From contig QWII01000016.1 in the NCBI GenBank assembly GCA_021405325.1, positions 77,256 through 141,255 on the forward strand: DNA of 64,000 nucleotides. The letters are read 5' to 3'. Of this stretch, positions 25,801-33,941 are shown in pieces. The notes under the pieces are model-generated. The model saw nothing but the letters and a program-made list of their open reading frames with translations. It was not told the DNA's origin and did not search any database. The first letter of the stretch is position 1. Every line of letters starts with the position of its first letter. The DNA comes from Caldilinea sp. CFX5 (GTDB lineage: Bacteria; Chloroflexota; Anaerolineae; Caldilineales; Caldilineaceae). A program made the position numbers and the translations under genes.

Positions 25801-25815
25801 CCATAAGATACGCAT
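22810..25815 (-). CDS. Gingipain-like C25 family cysteine peptidase, exported, Y-L-P-L tail
   Basis: 1001 residues from ATG 25815, chosen for AAAAGGA 7 bases before it. A signal peptide (LWLFLFCCSLFLPAAQTAQA) is followed by about 570 residues of beta-rich propeptide-like sequence. The C25 catalytic domain starts near YIAPTWLQAELAPLVAHR. The dyad is His847 in NGHGNHLLW and Cys888 in LLEMTCFTAQF. The region AAILVGDSTLDPRNY is a typical caspase-like strand. C25 members include gingipains and PorU, the peptidase that removes C-terminal signals of Bacteroidota type IX cargo. This protein itself ends KPFYLPLVHK. Its position among tail-bearing proteins suggests it either shares their export route or processes them. 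That is inference. Confidence 0.85.
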   Translation of the reverse strand: MRILWLFLFCCSLFLPAAQTAQASVLTKDTGPEQAMPPSSSHYETTATATGVTLQWRLDQAPNAGATAAATDHLWATLQAWPQAPMAGFQLPMRLEAVLLPDHGQVTPVVEGLAVATWSGELPAAEALVPPAADWESPAPPTFRERHTLPTSPVFLLREGRMRGLRLGVVALSPLYVEGGVTKIALAGRATISGARALTTTGAATSAAGATKQADASLSLLDLSSFTNQPVTLSPPAVAPTNPALTKNAFKIGVSAAGTQRLTGPALLAAGLSAGAPLGQLLLTWQGAPRPLEIRDDDGLLDANTEVRFYAEPAPASLQVGDRWNITDTYWLTNEPATAPQGHPRMTLRNAFPKLATLRQSAYEEGIWEKNQIYESTMSGIDGDHWFGASLEIEIVQPDNPASYPLKSITLTQALPLEMGSALPSVFTLTGSARSVATHTLHVNLGNQIQPLTWANHHFYENWQQSFTRTVQTDRLDLVLIAVQDPSMIRVDKLFWRQPVNLDFGGKGATFTGVAGQWRYQLQNMPTDRTLYDITDPAAPVIVQIPGGPKAQFEDGPTPRRYLLTGPGTLHQPTILRYTPVDVIAAGGADAVYIAPTWLQAELAPLVAHRRQQGYQVQVIDPQAIYDGWSYGQISPQAIRNFLRYVVSHWQPAPIAAILVGDSTLDPRNYTKVRNGDANVNVLPAYLAPIDPWIKETACENCFAQLDGADPLDTTADPSFLDDIAVGRLSVQNAEQLRIVVDKILYYETHPPTQQTALYVADNYIQSNGAKDPAGDFAYLSDLISEGDPAMGIGAVQPPQVQTRRVYYDPTADGVTRPWREPDGRTARLRTIAEINRGPGLITYNGHGNHLLWATTNPALEPPYLFNANDVFELKNREQPSILLEMTCFTAQFVFISPSGHTIDERFLRHNNGGAVAVWGSAGLTVAVGHDWMQQGFHRKLWQSPPLQARLGDLITAAYMTLFASTPCCQETRAVYLLLGDPLTPVMMWTPKPFYLPLVHK

Positions 25816-25856
25816 AGAGATTCCTTTTGACATCCCGTAACTCAATACTTACCCCA

Positions 25857-28800
25857 TTAGCGCAACACCAAAGGTAAGTAAAGGGCCGGCGTCGCGATCC
25901 GGATCGGGCCATAGAGATTCTCCTTGTTATCCACTTCCATTTCCACCAGCCAGAAGTGCAGTTGATCCAGCGGCGGGTCATAGAGCGGATCATACGGCAT
26001 CGCCACCTCATAGACGCCGCCACGGCTGCCCTGACTTAAGACCAGATGGGTCGTCAACCGGGTGGCATTGGCAAAGGCCGCTGTGGCGCCGGTGTGAACA
26101 TGGAAGCCGCGCGTATTTTCCTCCGCCGCCGTCACCCAGCGAATCAAAATGACGCCTTCTTTGGGCGTTGCCGTAAAGCTAACCAGATCAATCGCCTTCG
26201 GATCAGTCGGCACGGTGGAGCCCCGTTGCGCAATACTCAGATCCTGGGTCAGGCTGCCACCCGGATCAAGCGGCGGCAAAGTGATTGAATCGCCGGTGAG
26301 CGTCTCGAAGCCGGTGGGCGGGATGATTTTAATGGTATATTGCTCGGGCGTCAGGCCATCAAAGCTAAAGAGACCATCCGCATCGGCCACCACGCGGGCC
26401 ACCTCTTTGCCACGGGAATCATAGAGAATGATCGTGGCGCCGGGAACCGGCAATTCACCCGAATCGCGCGTCCCGTTGCGGTTACGGTCATTAAAGACCG
26501 TAGCCATGATCACCGCCGGGAGGACAAAACCGGCATCCCGTTCAAAGAGCGCACTATCAAAGCTTGCTCTAATAACGTTGGTGCGGCTGGCGCGTTCCAA
26601 CCCGGTGCGCACACCGTCGCTATCCACTGTGTCATCATTGTCCTGATCCGCTTTGGTCGGCACCATGTCGCCGGGGGCCGGGAACTCGACATAGTAACGA
26701 CCGTGAATGAGCGCCGGGGTTAGGAAACCGCCGCTGCTGTCTGTGGTCATGGTCAGCAACTGCCGGCTATTGGCTCCCTCCAACCGATAGAGGTAGACCG
26801 GCAGATTGGGCAGCCGACTTTCATTGACCTGTTGCAAACCGTCGCCATTGCTGTCATTCCAGATCACGCCGCCAATCTTATCATTGGGGTCGAGATAGTC
26901 AGGAATACCATCGCGGTCATTGTCATCGTTGGTCGGGTTGCCGTCGCGGCTCATATCTTCTTGGGTGGTGGGCAGGCCATCGCCATCGTCGTCCGGATCA
27001 AGATAGTTCGGCACGCCATCCCTGTCAGTGTCCGGCCCCGGATTGGTCTCCGGGTTGTTGTCACCGTCCAGGTTGGCGTCTTCTAAAGGGTCAACCACCC
27101 CGTCCTGATCGCTATCTTGAATCGTACAATCGGCCGATGCTGCGCCATAGTTGCGAATATAGGCGTTGTTACGGTCAATGCCCAGCACGTCAATCTGGTT
27201 GCCCGGATTGGTGCCGACCGAGTTGGGCAGTTTATTGAAGGGATCCGTGTCGTTTTCAATCAACCGAACCACGCCACGGCAGTCGCCCGTATTGCGGAAG
27301 GTAAAGACCTTCACCTCCTGGCCGGCGCTCCATTCGTAGACGCCGTGGTCGCCGCCGCTAAAGGAGACGACGAACGAGATATAGTCCGCTGTCGGATCTT
27401 CAACCGGGCTGTCAATGCGGGAGTTCGGGTTCCACTGCGTACCAGGGACCGTACTGGCCAGATTGCTGACCGTAAAGCGATTCAATCCTTTGGCGTGCGG
27501 CACTTTGATCGTCACCTGCGCGGTCAAGGTCAAATTGGGCGCTTTGGGGTTGGCGTTGGGGCGCATATAGACTTCGTAGATACCACGGCGGTAAAAGATC
27601 CCAAACTCAATGCCAAGCGCGTTGTCGTTGTCAAGATAGTCCGGCGTGCCGTCGCGATCGCTGTCATCATTGCGCGGGTTGCCGTCTTTGTTGGCATCTT
27701 CGTCAATGGTCTTAATGCCATCACCATCATCATCCGGGTCGAGGTAATCGGGTCGGCCATCGTCATCGGAGTCGCGACAGGGCATACCCGTGGGGCATTC
27801 GGCGCCGTCCGGCACATTGTCCTTGTCGCTGTCACCATCACCGGGCGGGAAATCATCCGGGTCGAGATAATCGGGGATTTTGTCACCGTCGCTGTCATCA
27901 TCACGTGGGTCGTTGTTGCCATTGGGGTCTTCATCAATCGTTAGGGCGCCGTCACCATCATCGTCCAGATCGATCATATTCCAGATCGAGTCATTGTCGG
28001 TGTCGTCATTGGTTGGATCGCCGTCGCCATTCACATCTTCATCGATGGTCGGCACCGCGTCGTTGTCGTCATCATTGTCGCGATAGTTGGGCGTGCCGTC
28101 GCCGTCAATGTCATCATTGAGCCAGTTGCCGTCGTTGTTGTAATCCTCAAAGCGAGTCAAAACTCCATCACCATCGTCATCTGGATCCAGATAATTGGGC
28201 TTGCCGTCGCCATCGGTGTCGGGGCCGGGGTTGGTGGCCGGGTTGTTGTCGCCGTCGCTGTTGGCATCCTCGATCTGGTTGGGGACGCCGTCGCCGTCGC
28301 TGTCGTTGTTGGCCGCCGGTGTACAGTTGGCCTTCCCCGTCTCATAGTTGCCGATATAAGCATTATCTTTGGCAATGCCCAGCACCGTAATCTGATTGCC
28401 GGGGTTGGTGCCGACCGAGTTGGGCAATTTGTTAAAAGGATCGGTGTCGTTGTCGATTAGCTCCAGCGCACCCAGACAAGCGCCGCTGTTCTTAAAACTA
28501 AAGAGCTTGATCTCCTGGTTGGCGCTCCATTTGAAGATCGAGCGGTCGCCGCCGGGGAAATCGACGACAAAGGAGAGGTAATCAAAACCGGACGCTTCGG
28601 TCGGGGCATCGACGCGTGAACTGGCGGCCCAGATCGTGCCGGGCACCGCGCTCTGTAAATTGGCAACAACAAAACGATCCAGACCAGTGCCATGGGGCGC
28701 CTTGATCGTGACCTGCGCCGTTAGGGTGAGATTGGGCGCACTGGGCGTGATGTCCGGGCGCATATAGAGTTCGTAGGTATTGCCGGTGAGGATCAGTTTA

Positions 28801-28934
28801 TAGGCAATGCCCTGGGTGGCCGCCACGGCTGTGGACGGCGCGGCTTGAAGCTGCGGCGTGATTGAGCGGGCGACGCTCAACCACAAGGCCAGGATGCTGA
28901 GGAGCAGCCCTAGCTTACGAGAGAAACCGTTCAT
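25857..28934 (-). CDS. Large exported TSP3/SdrD_B protein with duplicated N-domain and Y-L-P-L tail
   Basis: 1025 residues from ATG 28934, preceded by GGAGGTACTT. After the signal (about 1-35) come: domain X copy 1 (about 45-200; YELYMRPDITPSAPNLTLTA, FDYLSFVVDF, NPGNQITVLGIAKDNAYIGN); TSP3-like calcium repeats (about 205-425); domain X copy 2 (about 435-590); a second TSP3 block (about 595-680); an SdrD_B domain (about 683-790, GGVIWNDSNGDGLQQ); a CNA-B-like domain (about 793-890); and the shared C-terminal module (910-1025) ending TPALYLPLVLR. Domain X occurs in three more proteins upstream. The gene starts 484 bases from the next unit, so it has its own promoter region. It is probably a calcium-dependent surface protein. 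Confidence 0.82.
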   Translation of the reverse strand: MNGFSRKLGLLLSILALWLSVARSITPQLQAAPSTAVAATQGIAYKLILTGNTYELYMRPDITPSAPNLTLTAQVTIKAPHGTGLDRFVVANLQSAVPGTIWAASSRVDAPTEASGFDYLSFVVDFPGGDRSIFKWSANQEIKLFSFKNSGACLGALELIDNDTDPFNKLPNSVGTNPGNQITVLGIAKDNAYIGNYETGKANCTPAANNDSDGDGVPNQIEDANSDGDNNPATNPGPDTDGDGKPNYLDPDDDGDGVLTRFEDYNNDGNWLNDDIDGDGTPNYRDNDDDNDAVPTIDEDVNGDGDPTNDDTDNDSIWNMIDLDDDGDGALTIDEDPNGNNDPRDDDSDGDKIPDYLDPDDFPPGDGDSDKDNVPDGAECPTGMPCRDSDDDGRPDYLDPDDDGDGIKTIDEDANKDGNPRNDDSDRDGTPDYLDNDNALGIEFGIFYRRGIYEVYMRPNANPKAPNLTLTAQVTIKVPHAKGLNRFTVSNLASTVPGTQWNPNSRIDSPVEDPTADYISFVVSFSGGDHGVYEWSAGQEVKVFTFRNTGDCRGVVRLIENDTDPFNKLPNSVGTNPGNQIDVLGIDRNNAYIRNYGAASADCTIQDSDQDGVVDPLEDANLDGDNNPETNPGPDTDRDGVPNYLDPDDDGDGLPTTQEDMSRDGNPTNDDNDRDGIPDYLDPNDKIGGVIWNDSNGDGLQQVNESRLPNLPVYLYRLEGANSRQLLTMTTDSSGGFLTPALIHGRYYVEFPAPGDMVPTKADQDNDDTVDSDGVRTGLERASRTNVIRASFDSALFERDAGFVLPAVIMATVFNDRNRNGTRDSGELPVPGATIILYDSRGKEVARVVADADGLFSFDGLTPEQYTIKIIPPTGFETLTGDSITLPPLDPGGSLTQDLSIAQRGSTVPTDPKAIDLVSFTATPKEGVILIRWVTAAEENTRGFHVHTGATAAFANATRLTTHLVLSQGSRGGVYEVAMPYDPLYDPPLDQLHFWLVEMEVDNKENLYGPIRIATPALYLPLVLR

Positions 28935-29111
28935 AAGTACCTCCAACAGAAGATAGATCGCTGACGCACGTAGGTGCGCTTGTGTCAAAGCAAAGTAAAT
29001 GCAAACCAGAATTTTGGATAGCGCCGCTTATAAAAGCGTAATCGGGTTGGTCGGCTCTGCCGGTTTTCTATTTTGGTGCTATAGCAAGCCCTTTGGTTAA
29101 AAATTAAGAAT

Positions 29112-29227
29112 AGGACTTACGCAAGACGAGAATCTGGGCGCCCAGAGGGTGCCCGCGCCATCTCTGGCGGCAGGCCGGCAGGATGCCGCGGGCACCCTCT
29201 GGGCGCCCGGCGTCTTGCGTAAGTCCT
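29112..29227. mobile_element. MITE copy 1 (AGGACTTACGCA ends)
   Basis: 116 bp with terminal inverted repeats AGGACTTACGCAAGACG and its complement, and a GC-rich palindromic core. It shares ends and the core motif CCATCTCTGGCGGCAGG with the copy at 45251-45350, and ends with the copy at 39575-39687. No transposase is inside. It lies in the 484-base gap upstream of the 1025-residue protein gene. Confidence 0.75.
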
Positions 29228-29246
29228 GAAGAATTTGTTTTGGTAA

Positions 29247-29370
29247 TCGTAGGTGCGGTTTGATGAACATTACGAAAATAAAGTGGTAACTGTAGGTCAT
29301 CGCCGCCGGCGTGACAAGTTCCAAGGATTACCGAAACAAGTAGCTAACCTTCATCAAACCGCACCTACGA
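29247..29370. repeat. REPIN variant with long loop
   Basis: TCGTAGGTGCGGTTTGATGA at 29247-29266 is repeated inverted at 29351-29370, exactly complementary. The first 15 bases match the REP family around the RAYT gene at 34.4-34.9 kb. Confidence 0.65.
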
Positions 29371-29418
29371 TTTTACCTGTGTATTGGCATCACGCTCATC
29401 AAAGTGCGCTACGCGACG

Positions 29419-30105
29419 TTACGGTCGAACAGCCAGCGGCATGTAGAGCTTCTTGGCTGCTTCTTCCTCTTGGCGTGGCGTATTGCCGTCGCTGCTGCAA
29501 CTGGCGGCTTCGCCATAGTTGCCGACATAGGCGTTGTTGCGGTCAATACCCAGCACATCGATCTGGTTGCCGGGGTTGGTATTGGCCGAGTTGCCGCTGC
29601 GGGCAAAGGTGTCGCCATTGTCCAGCAGGCTGACGGCGCCGAGACAAGCCCCACCATTGGTAAAGGTGAAGAGCTTGATCTCCTGACCGGCCACCCATTG
29701 ATAGGCACGGTGGTTGCCGTCAGTGAAGTTGACCGTGAACGAGATGTAATCGGCGCTGCCATCTTCGCTAGGGGCATCGACGCGTGAACTTTGCGCCCAG
29801 TCCGCCCCGTCGACGGCGCTTTGCAGATTGCTCACTTCAAAGCGGGCGTCGCCATCGGCATGGGGCGCCTTGATTGTCACCTGGGAGGTCAACGTCAGGT
29901 TGAGACCTTCCGGTGTGACATTCGGGCGCATGTAGACGGCGTAGGCGCCATTCTCGTAGGCCACCTTGAACTCGATCCCCGCTTTATCCGGCGACACTGG
30001 TTCCAGTTTGGGCTTGACCGCCGGCGCGGCAAAGACCGCCTGTGCATTCAGGGTCAACGCCAGCAAGCCCGTTAAGAGCATGGAAGACATCTTGAGACGA
30101 TTCAT
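29419..30105 (-). CDS. Small exported single-domain-X protein with Y-M-P-L tail
   Basis: 228 residues from ATG 30105, preceded by AAAAGGAG. A signal peptide (LTGLLALTLNAQAVFA) is followed by one copy of domain X (about 45-200): [68 protein letters not shown] and a closing Cys. A charged spacer (RQEEEAAKK) leads to LYMPLAVRP. It is the minimal form of the family: one domain X plus the tail, with no calcium repeats. That makes it useful for judging that the tail is a separate element. Function is unknown. Confidence 0.75.
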   Translation of the reverse strand: MNRLKMSSMLLTGLLALTLNAQAVFAAPAVKPKLEPVSPDKAGIEFKVAYENGAYAVYMRPNVTPEGLNLTLTSQVTIKAPHADGDARFEVSNLQSAVDGADWAQSSRVDAPSEDGSADYISFTVNFTDGNHRAYQWVAGQEIKLFTFTNGGACLGAVSLLDNGDTFARSGNSANTNPGNQIDVLGIDRNNAYVGNYGEAASCSSDGNTPRQEEEAAKKLYMPLAVRP

Positions 30106-30119
30106 GCGAAACTCCTTTT

Positions 30120-30205
30120 GTGATTTTAGATTTTGGATTTTGGAGTTTGGATTGTTATGCCACTGCGGTGACAAGCGCAAATCCAAAATCTAAAATCCAA
30201 AATCA
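30120..30205. terminator. AT-rich inverted repeat between two domain-X genes
   Basis: TTTTAGATTTTGGATTT at about 30123-30139 pairs with AAATCCAAAATCTAAAA at about 30180-30196. It sits between the stop of the 1121-residue protein gene and the ribosome site of the 228-residue protein gene, so it may terminate or attenuate. Confidence 0.45.
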
Positions 30206-30212
30206 GAAATAC

Positions 30213-33200
30213 CTACTTCATCTGCTCATTGATGATGTAGTTCCCAGCCAGGGTCGTGTTCCCCGGATGGATAAAGACATTGGCCACAATGGTGTTGATG
30301 TCGTTGTTCGGGCCGGCAGCAATGGTGCGACCATCCATATTGACATCGGAAACCGCATAGCCAGGCACAATGAAGTTGGCATTGAGGCTGGTGTTCTGCG
30401 GGTTGCCCAAAACACGGATCAACGCCGGGTTGACATCGTTGTTCGGCCCAGCCTGGATCACCTTGTTGTCCCCGTTGGTGTTGCCGGCCCACATGGCATG
30501 TTTGCCGCCGATGACCACCTGCGGGTTGGTGCCGTGGACATTGGCGCCACCGGTGAAGTCGGCCACACCCGCCGCCGCCCCCAAGGTGACAGCGTTGGCC
30601 GTCACAACCGCCAGGTGGTTGCGATGGCGCACAACGACCAGGAACTGGCTGCCGGTCAACTCATTGAAGTTGAGCGTGCCGGCGCCGGTAGTATCAACCA
30701 CGTCGCCATCGCGCTGCACCAGGGCGGCGCGCGTGGCGAGGACGGTGGCCGGATTGGCCGGGTCGCGCAGTTCGACAAAGACCCAGTCAACAATTGCATC
30801 GTTGCCGGTGACAGCCAGGACAGCAGTGGTGGTCGTTTCACCACCGCCGTTGCCCTTGGTCACATAGCCCAGCGCCCGATAGGGTTCGGCCAGCGGAATC
30901 AGAGTGCCGGCGCGCAGGTCGTCGCGCATGAGGCCGGCGCTGCTGCTGTAGGCGCCCTGCAAGAGAACCTTAATCGCCACCAGTTTGGCCGGGTTGCCCT
31001 CCATGTAGTCGGGCGTGCCGTCGCCATCCTGATCCGGGCAGCCGGCGGCGAAGTTCGGACATTCGATATTGTCGGTGATGCCGTCATTATCGGAGTCGTT
31101 GCCGTCGCCATCGGTGGTGCTTTCATCCTTATCCAGGTAACTGGGGATGCCGTCGCCGTCACCGTCGCGGGCGTCCTCATCATCCTTGTTGCCGTTCGGG
31201 TCATTCTGTTCACCGCTGGAGGGGATGCTGTCGCCATCGTCGTCATTGTCGAGATAGTTGGGCTTACCATCACCATCGGTGTCATCATTCGCCGGGCCGC
31301 CGCCGTTGATATCTTCGTTCTTGGTCAGAACGCCGTCGCCGTCATCATCTGGGTCCATGTAATCGGGCGTGCCGTCGCCATCGGTGTCGCGGCAGGGCAG
31401 GGTCGGACATTCATCCTTATCGGGAATCGTGTCACCGTCGCTGTCGCCACCGTCCGTACCGCCGGCGCTGTCATTGGGATCAAGGTAGGCCGGAATACCG
31501 TCGCCGTCGGCATCGGGACCGGGATCGGTGGCCGGGTTGTTGTCGCCGTCGCTGTTGGCATCTTCGTTTTTGGTTGGGGCGCCGTCGCCGTCATCATCGC
31601 TGTCGAGATAGTTGGGCTTGCCGTCGCCGTCGGTGTCATCATTGGTCGGGTTGCCGTCGTTGCTCGCCGGTTCCTCGTCCTTGGTCGGGATGCCGTCGCC
31701 GTCATCGTCGCCATCCATGTAATCGGGAATGCCATCATTGTCGGTGTCGCGACAGGGCAGGGTCGGACATTCGGTGGCATCGGGCACTTCGTCACCATCG
31801 CTGTCACCACCGTTGGGCGACACGGGGCCAGGATTGCCATCGGCGGGGTCAAGGTAATCCGGGATCTTGTCGCCGTCGCTGTCAATGGCGTCTTCGTCGT
31901 CCTTGTTGCCGTTTGGGTCATTGCCTTCATTCTTGGATGGGACGCCGTCGTTGTCATCATCGTTGTCGAGGTAGTTGGGCTTGCCGTCGCCATCGGTGTC
32001 ATCGTTGGCCGGGCCGCCGCCGTTGACATCTTCATTCTTGGTCAGCACGCCGTCACCGTCGTCGTCCGGGTCCATGTAGTCTGGGGTGCCGTCGCCGTCG
32101 GTGTCACGGCAGGGCTGGCTGGGGCATTCAGCGGCGTCGGGAATGCCGTCGCCGTCGCCATCGCCGCCATCGGCGCCGCCGGCGCTGTCATTGGGATCGA
32201 GATAAGCGGGAATGCCGTCGCCATCGGCATCAGGGCCGGGATTGGTGGCCGGATTGTTGTCGCCGTCGCTGTTGGCATCTTCCGTCGCTGTGGGTGTGCC
32301 ATCACCGTCATCGTCCGGGTCGAGATAGTTGGGCTTGCCGTCGCCGTCGGTGTCATCGTTGGTCGGGTTGCCGTCGTTGCTGACCGGTTGCTCGTCCTTG
32401 CTGGGGATGCCGTCGCCGTCATCGTCGGTGTCTTGCCAGTTCGGAATGCCGTCGTTGTCGCTGTCCGGGCAGTTGGGGAAGCCGGGCGTGGTGGGGCATT
32501 CGGTCTTGTCCGGCACGCCGTCGCCGTCGCTGTCACCGCCGTTGCCGCCGGGCGCGCTGCTGTCATCGATATCCAGGTAATCCGGGATCTTATCGCCGTC
32601 GGTGTCGCGGGCGTCTTCGTCATCCTTGTTGCCGTTGGGGTCGTTGCCTTCGGTGTTGCTCAACTTGCCGTCGTTGTCATCGTCATTGTCCAGATAGTTG
32701 GGCGTGCCGTCGCGATCACTGTCGTCGTTGGCCGGATTGCCATCGTTGGTCAGCGGCTGCTCGTTCTTGCTCAACACCCCGTCGTTATCATCGTCGGTGT
32801 CGAGGTAGTTAGGCGTGCCGTCGCCATCGGTGTCATCATTCTTGGGGTTGCCGTCGTTGCTCTGCGGTTGTTCATCTTTGGTGAGAACGCCGTCGTTGTC
32901 ATCGTCGGTGTCGAGATAGTTGGGCACCAGGTCGCCATCGGTGTCGTCGTTGGTGAAATCGCCGTCGCCGTTGCGATCTTCATCGGTGTCCAGCACGCCG
33001 TCGCCATCGGTGTCAGCCGTAGAGCAGTCCGCCGTGCCGGTGCCATAGCGCCCGCTGTAGATGTCGCCATCGACCAGCACGTCGATCTGGTTGCCGTGGT
33101 TGAGGGAGCCTTGACCCCAGAAGGGATCGTTGGCATTGTCCATCAACTCAATCGGGCCGGAACAAGCGCCGGAGTTCTGGAAGGTGAAGACGCGCAACTC

Positions 33201-33578
33201 CGCATTGTTCGTCTTCCACCGAAAGGCGTTATTGCCGCCGGGGAATGACACATAGAAGGAGATGTAGTCATACGTATTGGCGCCTTCAACCACCCCATTA
33301 TCACGACCGGCCACCGTCCAGGTTGTGCCTGTCACCCGGCTGGTCAGGTTGTTGATGGTAAAAGGGTTGGCCGCGTTATGCGGGACTTTGATGGTGACTT
33401 GCGATGTCAGCGTGTAATCGGAGGAGACCGCTGTGGGTTTCATCCAGACTTCGTACAAGCCGGCATTATAGGTCACCTTGAACTGAATGCTTGGACTCTG
33501 GGCTGCGGCGATGCCGGAGGTGAGCAGCAGCAGCAAGATGCCAAACAGGACAGCTACTTTGTGAAAGTGTTTTTTCAT
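30213..33578 (-). CDS. Giant exported TSP3-repeat protein with dockerin-like C-terminal domain
   Basis: 1121 residues from ATG 33578 (AGAGGC before it). Signal peptide (LFGILLLLLTSGIAAA), one domain X (about 30-170; FKVTYNAGLYEVWMKP, YDYISFYVSF, NHGNQIDVL), then about 690 residues of TSP3-like calcium repeats. These are built of units such as DTDGDGKPNYLDPDDDGDG alternating with NEDxNxxGxxxNDD. Residues 865-1121 form a domain shared with the 1415-residue protein. It starts VAIKVLLQGAY, has AIVDWVFVELRD and VVVRHRNHLAV, and ends with two Asp/Asn loops (GNTNGDNKV, DVNMDGRTI, each followed by AGPNND). It lacks the LPL tail. It is probably a long calcium-stiffened surface fibre. Codon-level repetition makes this locus prone to length change. 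Confidence 0.8.
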   Translation of the reverse strand: MKKHFHKVAVLFGILLLLLTSGIAAAQSPSIQFKVTYNAGLYEVWMKPTAVSSDYTLTSQVTIKVPHNAANPFTINNLTSRVTGTTWTVAGRDNGVVEGANTYDYISFYVSFPGGNNAFRWKTNNAELRVFTFQNSGACSGPIELMDNANDPFWGQGSLNHGNQIDVLVDGDIYSGRYGTGTADCSTADTDGDGVLDTDEDRNGDGDFTNDDTDGDLVPNYLDTDDDNDGVLTKDEQPQSNDGNPKNDDTDGDGTPNYLDTDDDNDGVLSKNEQPLTNDGNPANDDSDRDGTPNYLDNDDDNDGKLSNTEGNDPNGNKDDEDARDTDGDKIPDYLDIDDSSAPGGNGGDSDGDGVPDKTECPTTPGFPNCPDSDNDGIPNWQDTDDDGDGIPSKDEQPVSNDGNPTNDDTDGDGKPNYLDPDDDGDGTPTATEDANSDGDNNPATNPGPDADGDGIPAYLDPNDSAGGADGGDGDGDGIPDAAECPSQPCRDTDGDGTPDYMDPDDDGDGVLTKNEDVNGGGPANDDTDGDGKPNYLDNDDDNDGVPSKNEGNDPNGNKDDEDAIDSDGDKIPDYLDPADGNPGPVSPNGGDSDGDEVPDATECPTLPCRDTDNDGIPDYMDGDDDGDGIPTKDEEPASNDGNPTNDDTDGDGKPNYLDSDDDGDGAPTKNEDANSDGDNNPATDPGPDADGDGIPAYLDPNDSAGGTDGGDSDGDTIPDKDECPTLPCRDTDGDGTPDYMDPDDDGDGVLTKNEDINGGGPANDDTDGDGKPNYLDNDDDGDSIPSSGEQNDPNGNKDDEDARDGDGDGIPSYLDKDESTTDGDGNDSDNDGITDNIECPNFAAGCPDQDGDGTPDYMEGNPAKLVAIKVLLQGAYSSSAGLMRDDLRAGTLIPLAEPYRALGYVTKGNGGGETTTTAVLAVTGNDAIVDWVFVELRDPANPATVLATRAALVQRDGDVVDTTGAGTLNFNELTGSQFLVVVRHRNHLAVVTANAVTLGAAAGVADFTGGANVHGTNPQVVIGGKHAMWAGNTNGDNKVIQAGPNNDVNPALIRVLGNPQNTSLNANFIVPGYAVSDVNMDGRTIAAGPNNDINTIVANVFIHPGNTTLAGNYIINEQMK

Positions 33579-33906
33579 GCTTGCCTCTGATTGATCCAGG
33601 TTAATGTTTGCTTGCCTTGACGAGTCGGTTGCGCTTTCGTCAACGCAGCGAATTGCGTGCTGCGTGATTCGCGTAATTCCGTTGGAATTGTTAACCTTTT
33701 GTAATGCCACTGTCCTGCTTTTTGTGCTACCCTGTTGGTAGCGGGTCGGGCAATGGCAGTCGTTGAACAAACCCGCAGAAATCGAATGCCAACCGGAACA
33801 ACGATTTGTTGGTCAATTCATACGCAACTCGTCAATCGCGTATGACCAGACGCTTTGTGTGCTTTGTGCGCCCAAGAGAAAACGGTCTAGAAAATCGCAA
33901 CCCCGC

Positions 33907-33935
33907 TTGGCAATCAAACCAACCTTTGCTATGCT
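33907..33935 (+). promoter_or_regulatory. Candidate promoter upstream of an intrinsic terminator
   Basis: TTGGCA (33907-33912), 17 bases, TATGCT (33930-33935). It reads toward the terminator at 33979-34009 with no gene between. Confidence 0.35.
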
Positions 33936-33941
33936 ATCCAC

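Noticed and set aside
22810..25815. Full type IX secretion system
   Set aside because: Only the C25 peptidase domain is seen; no PorV, SprA, PorK/N or gliding genes in the window.
27117..27944. Plus-strand frame of 275 codons
   Set aside because: Antisense of domain X and TSP3 repeats of the 1025-residue protein; same bias as above.
14359..30105. LPxTG sortase signal
   Set aside because: The tail lacks the Thr-Gly, the following membrane helix and the positive end, and no sortase gene is present.
30120..33248. A plus-strand open frame of about 1040 codons
   Set aside because: It is the antisense of the TSP3 repeats. GAC/GAT-rich repeats give few stops on the other strand. It has no ribosome site and only low-complexity V/G/A/I content.
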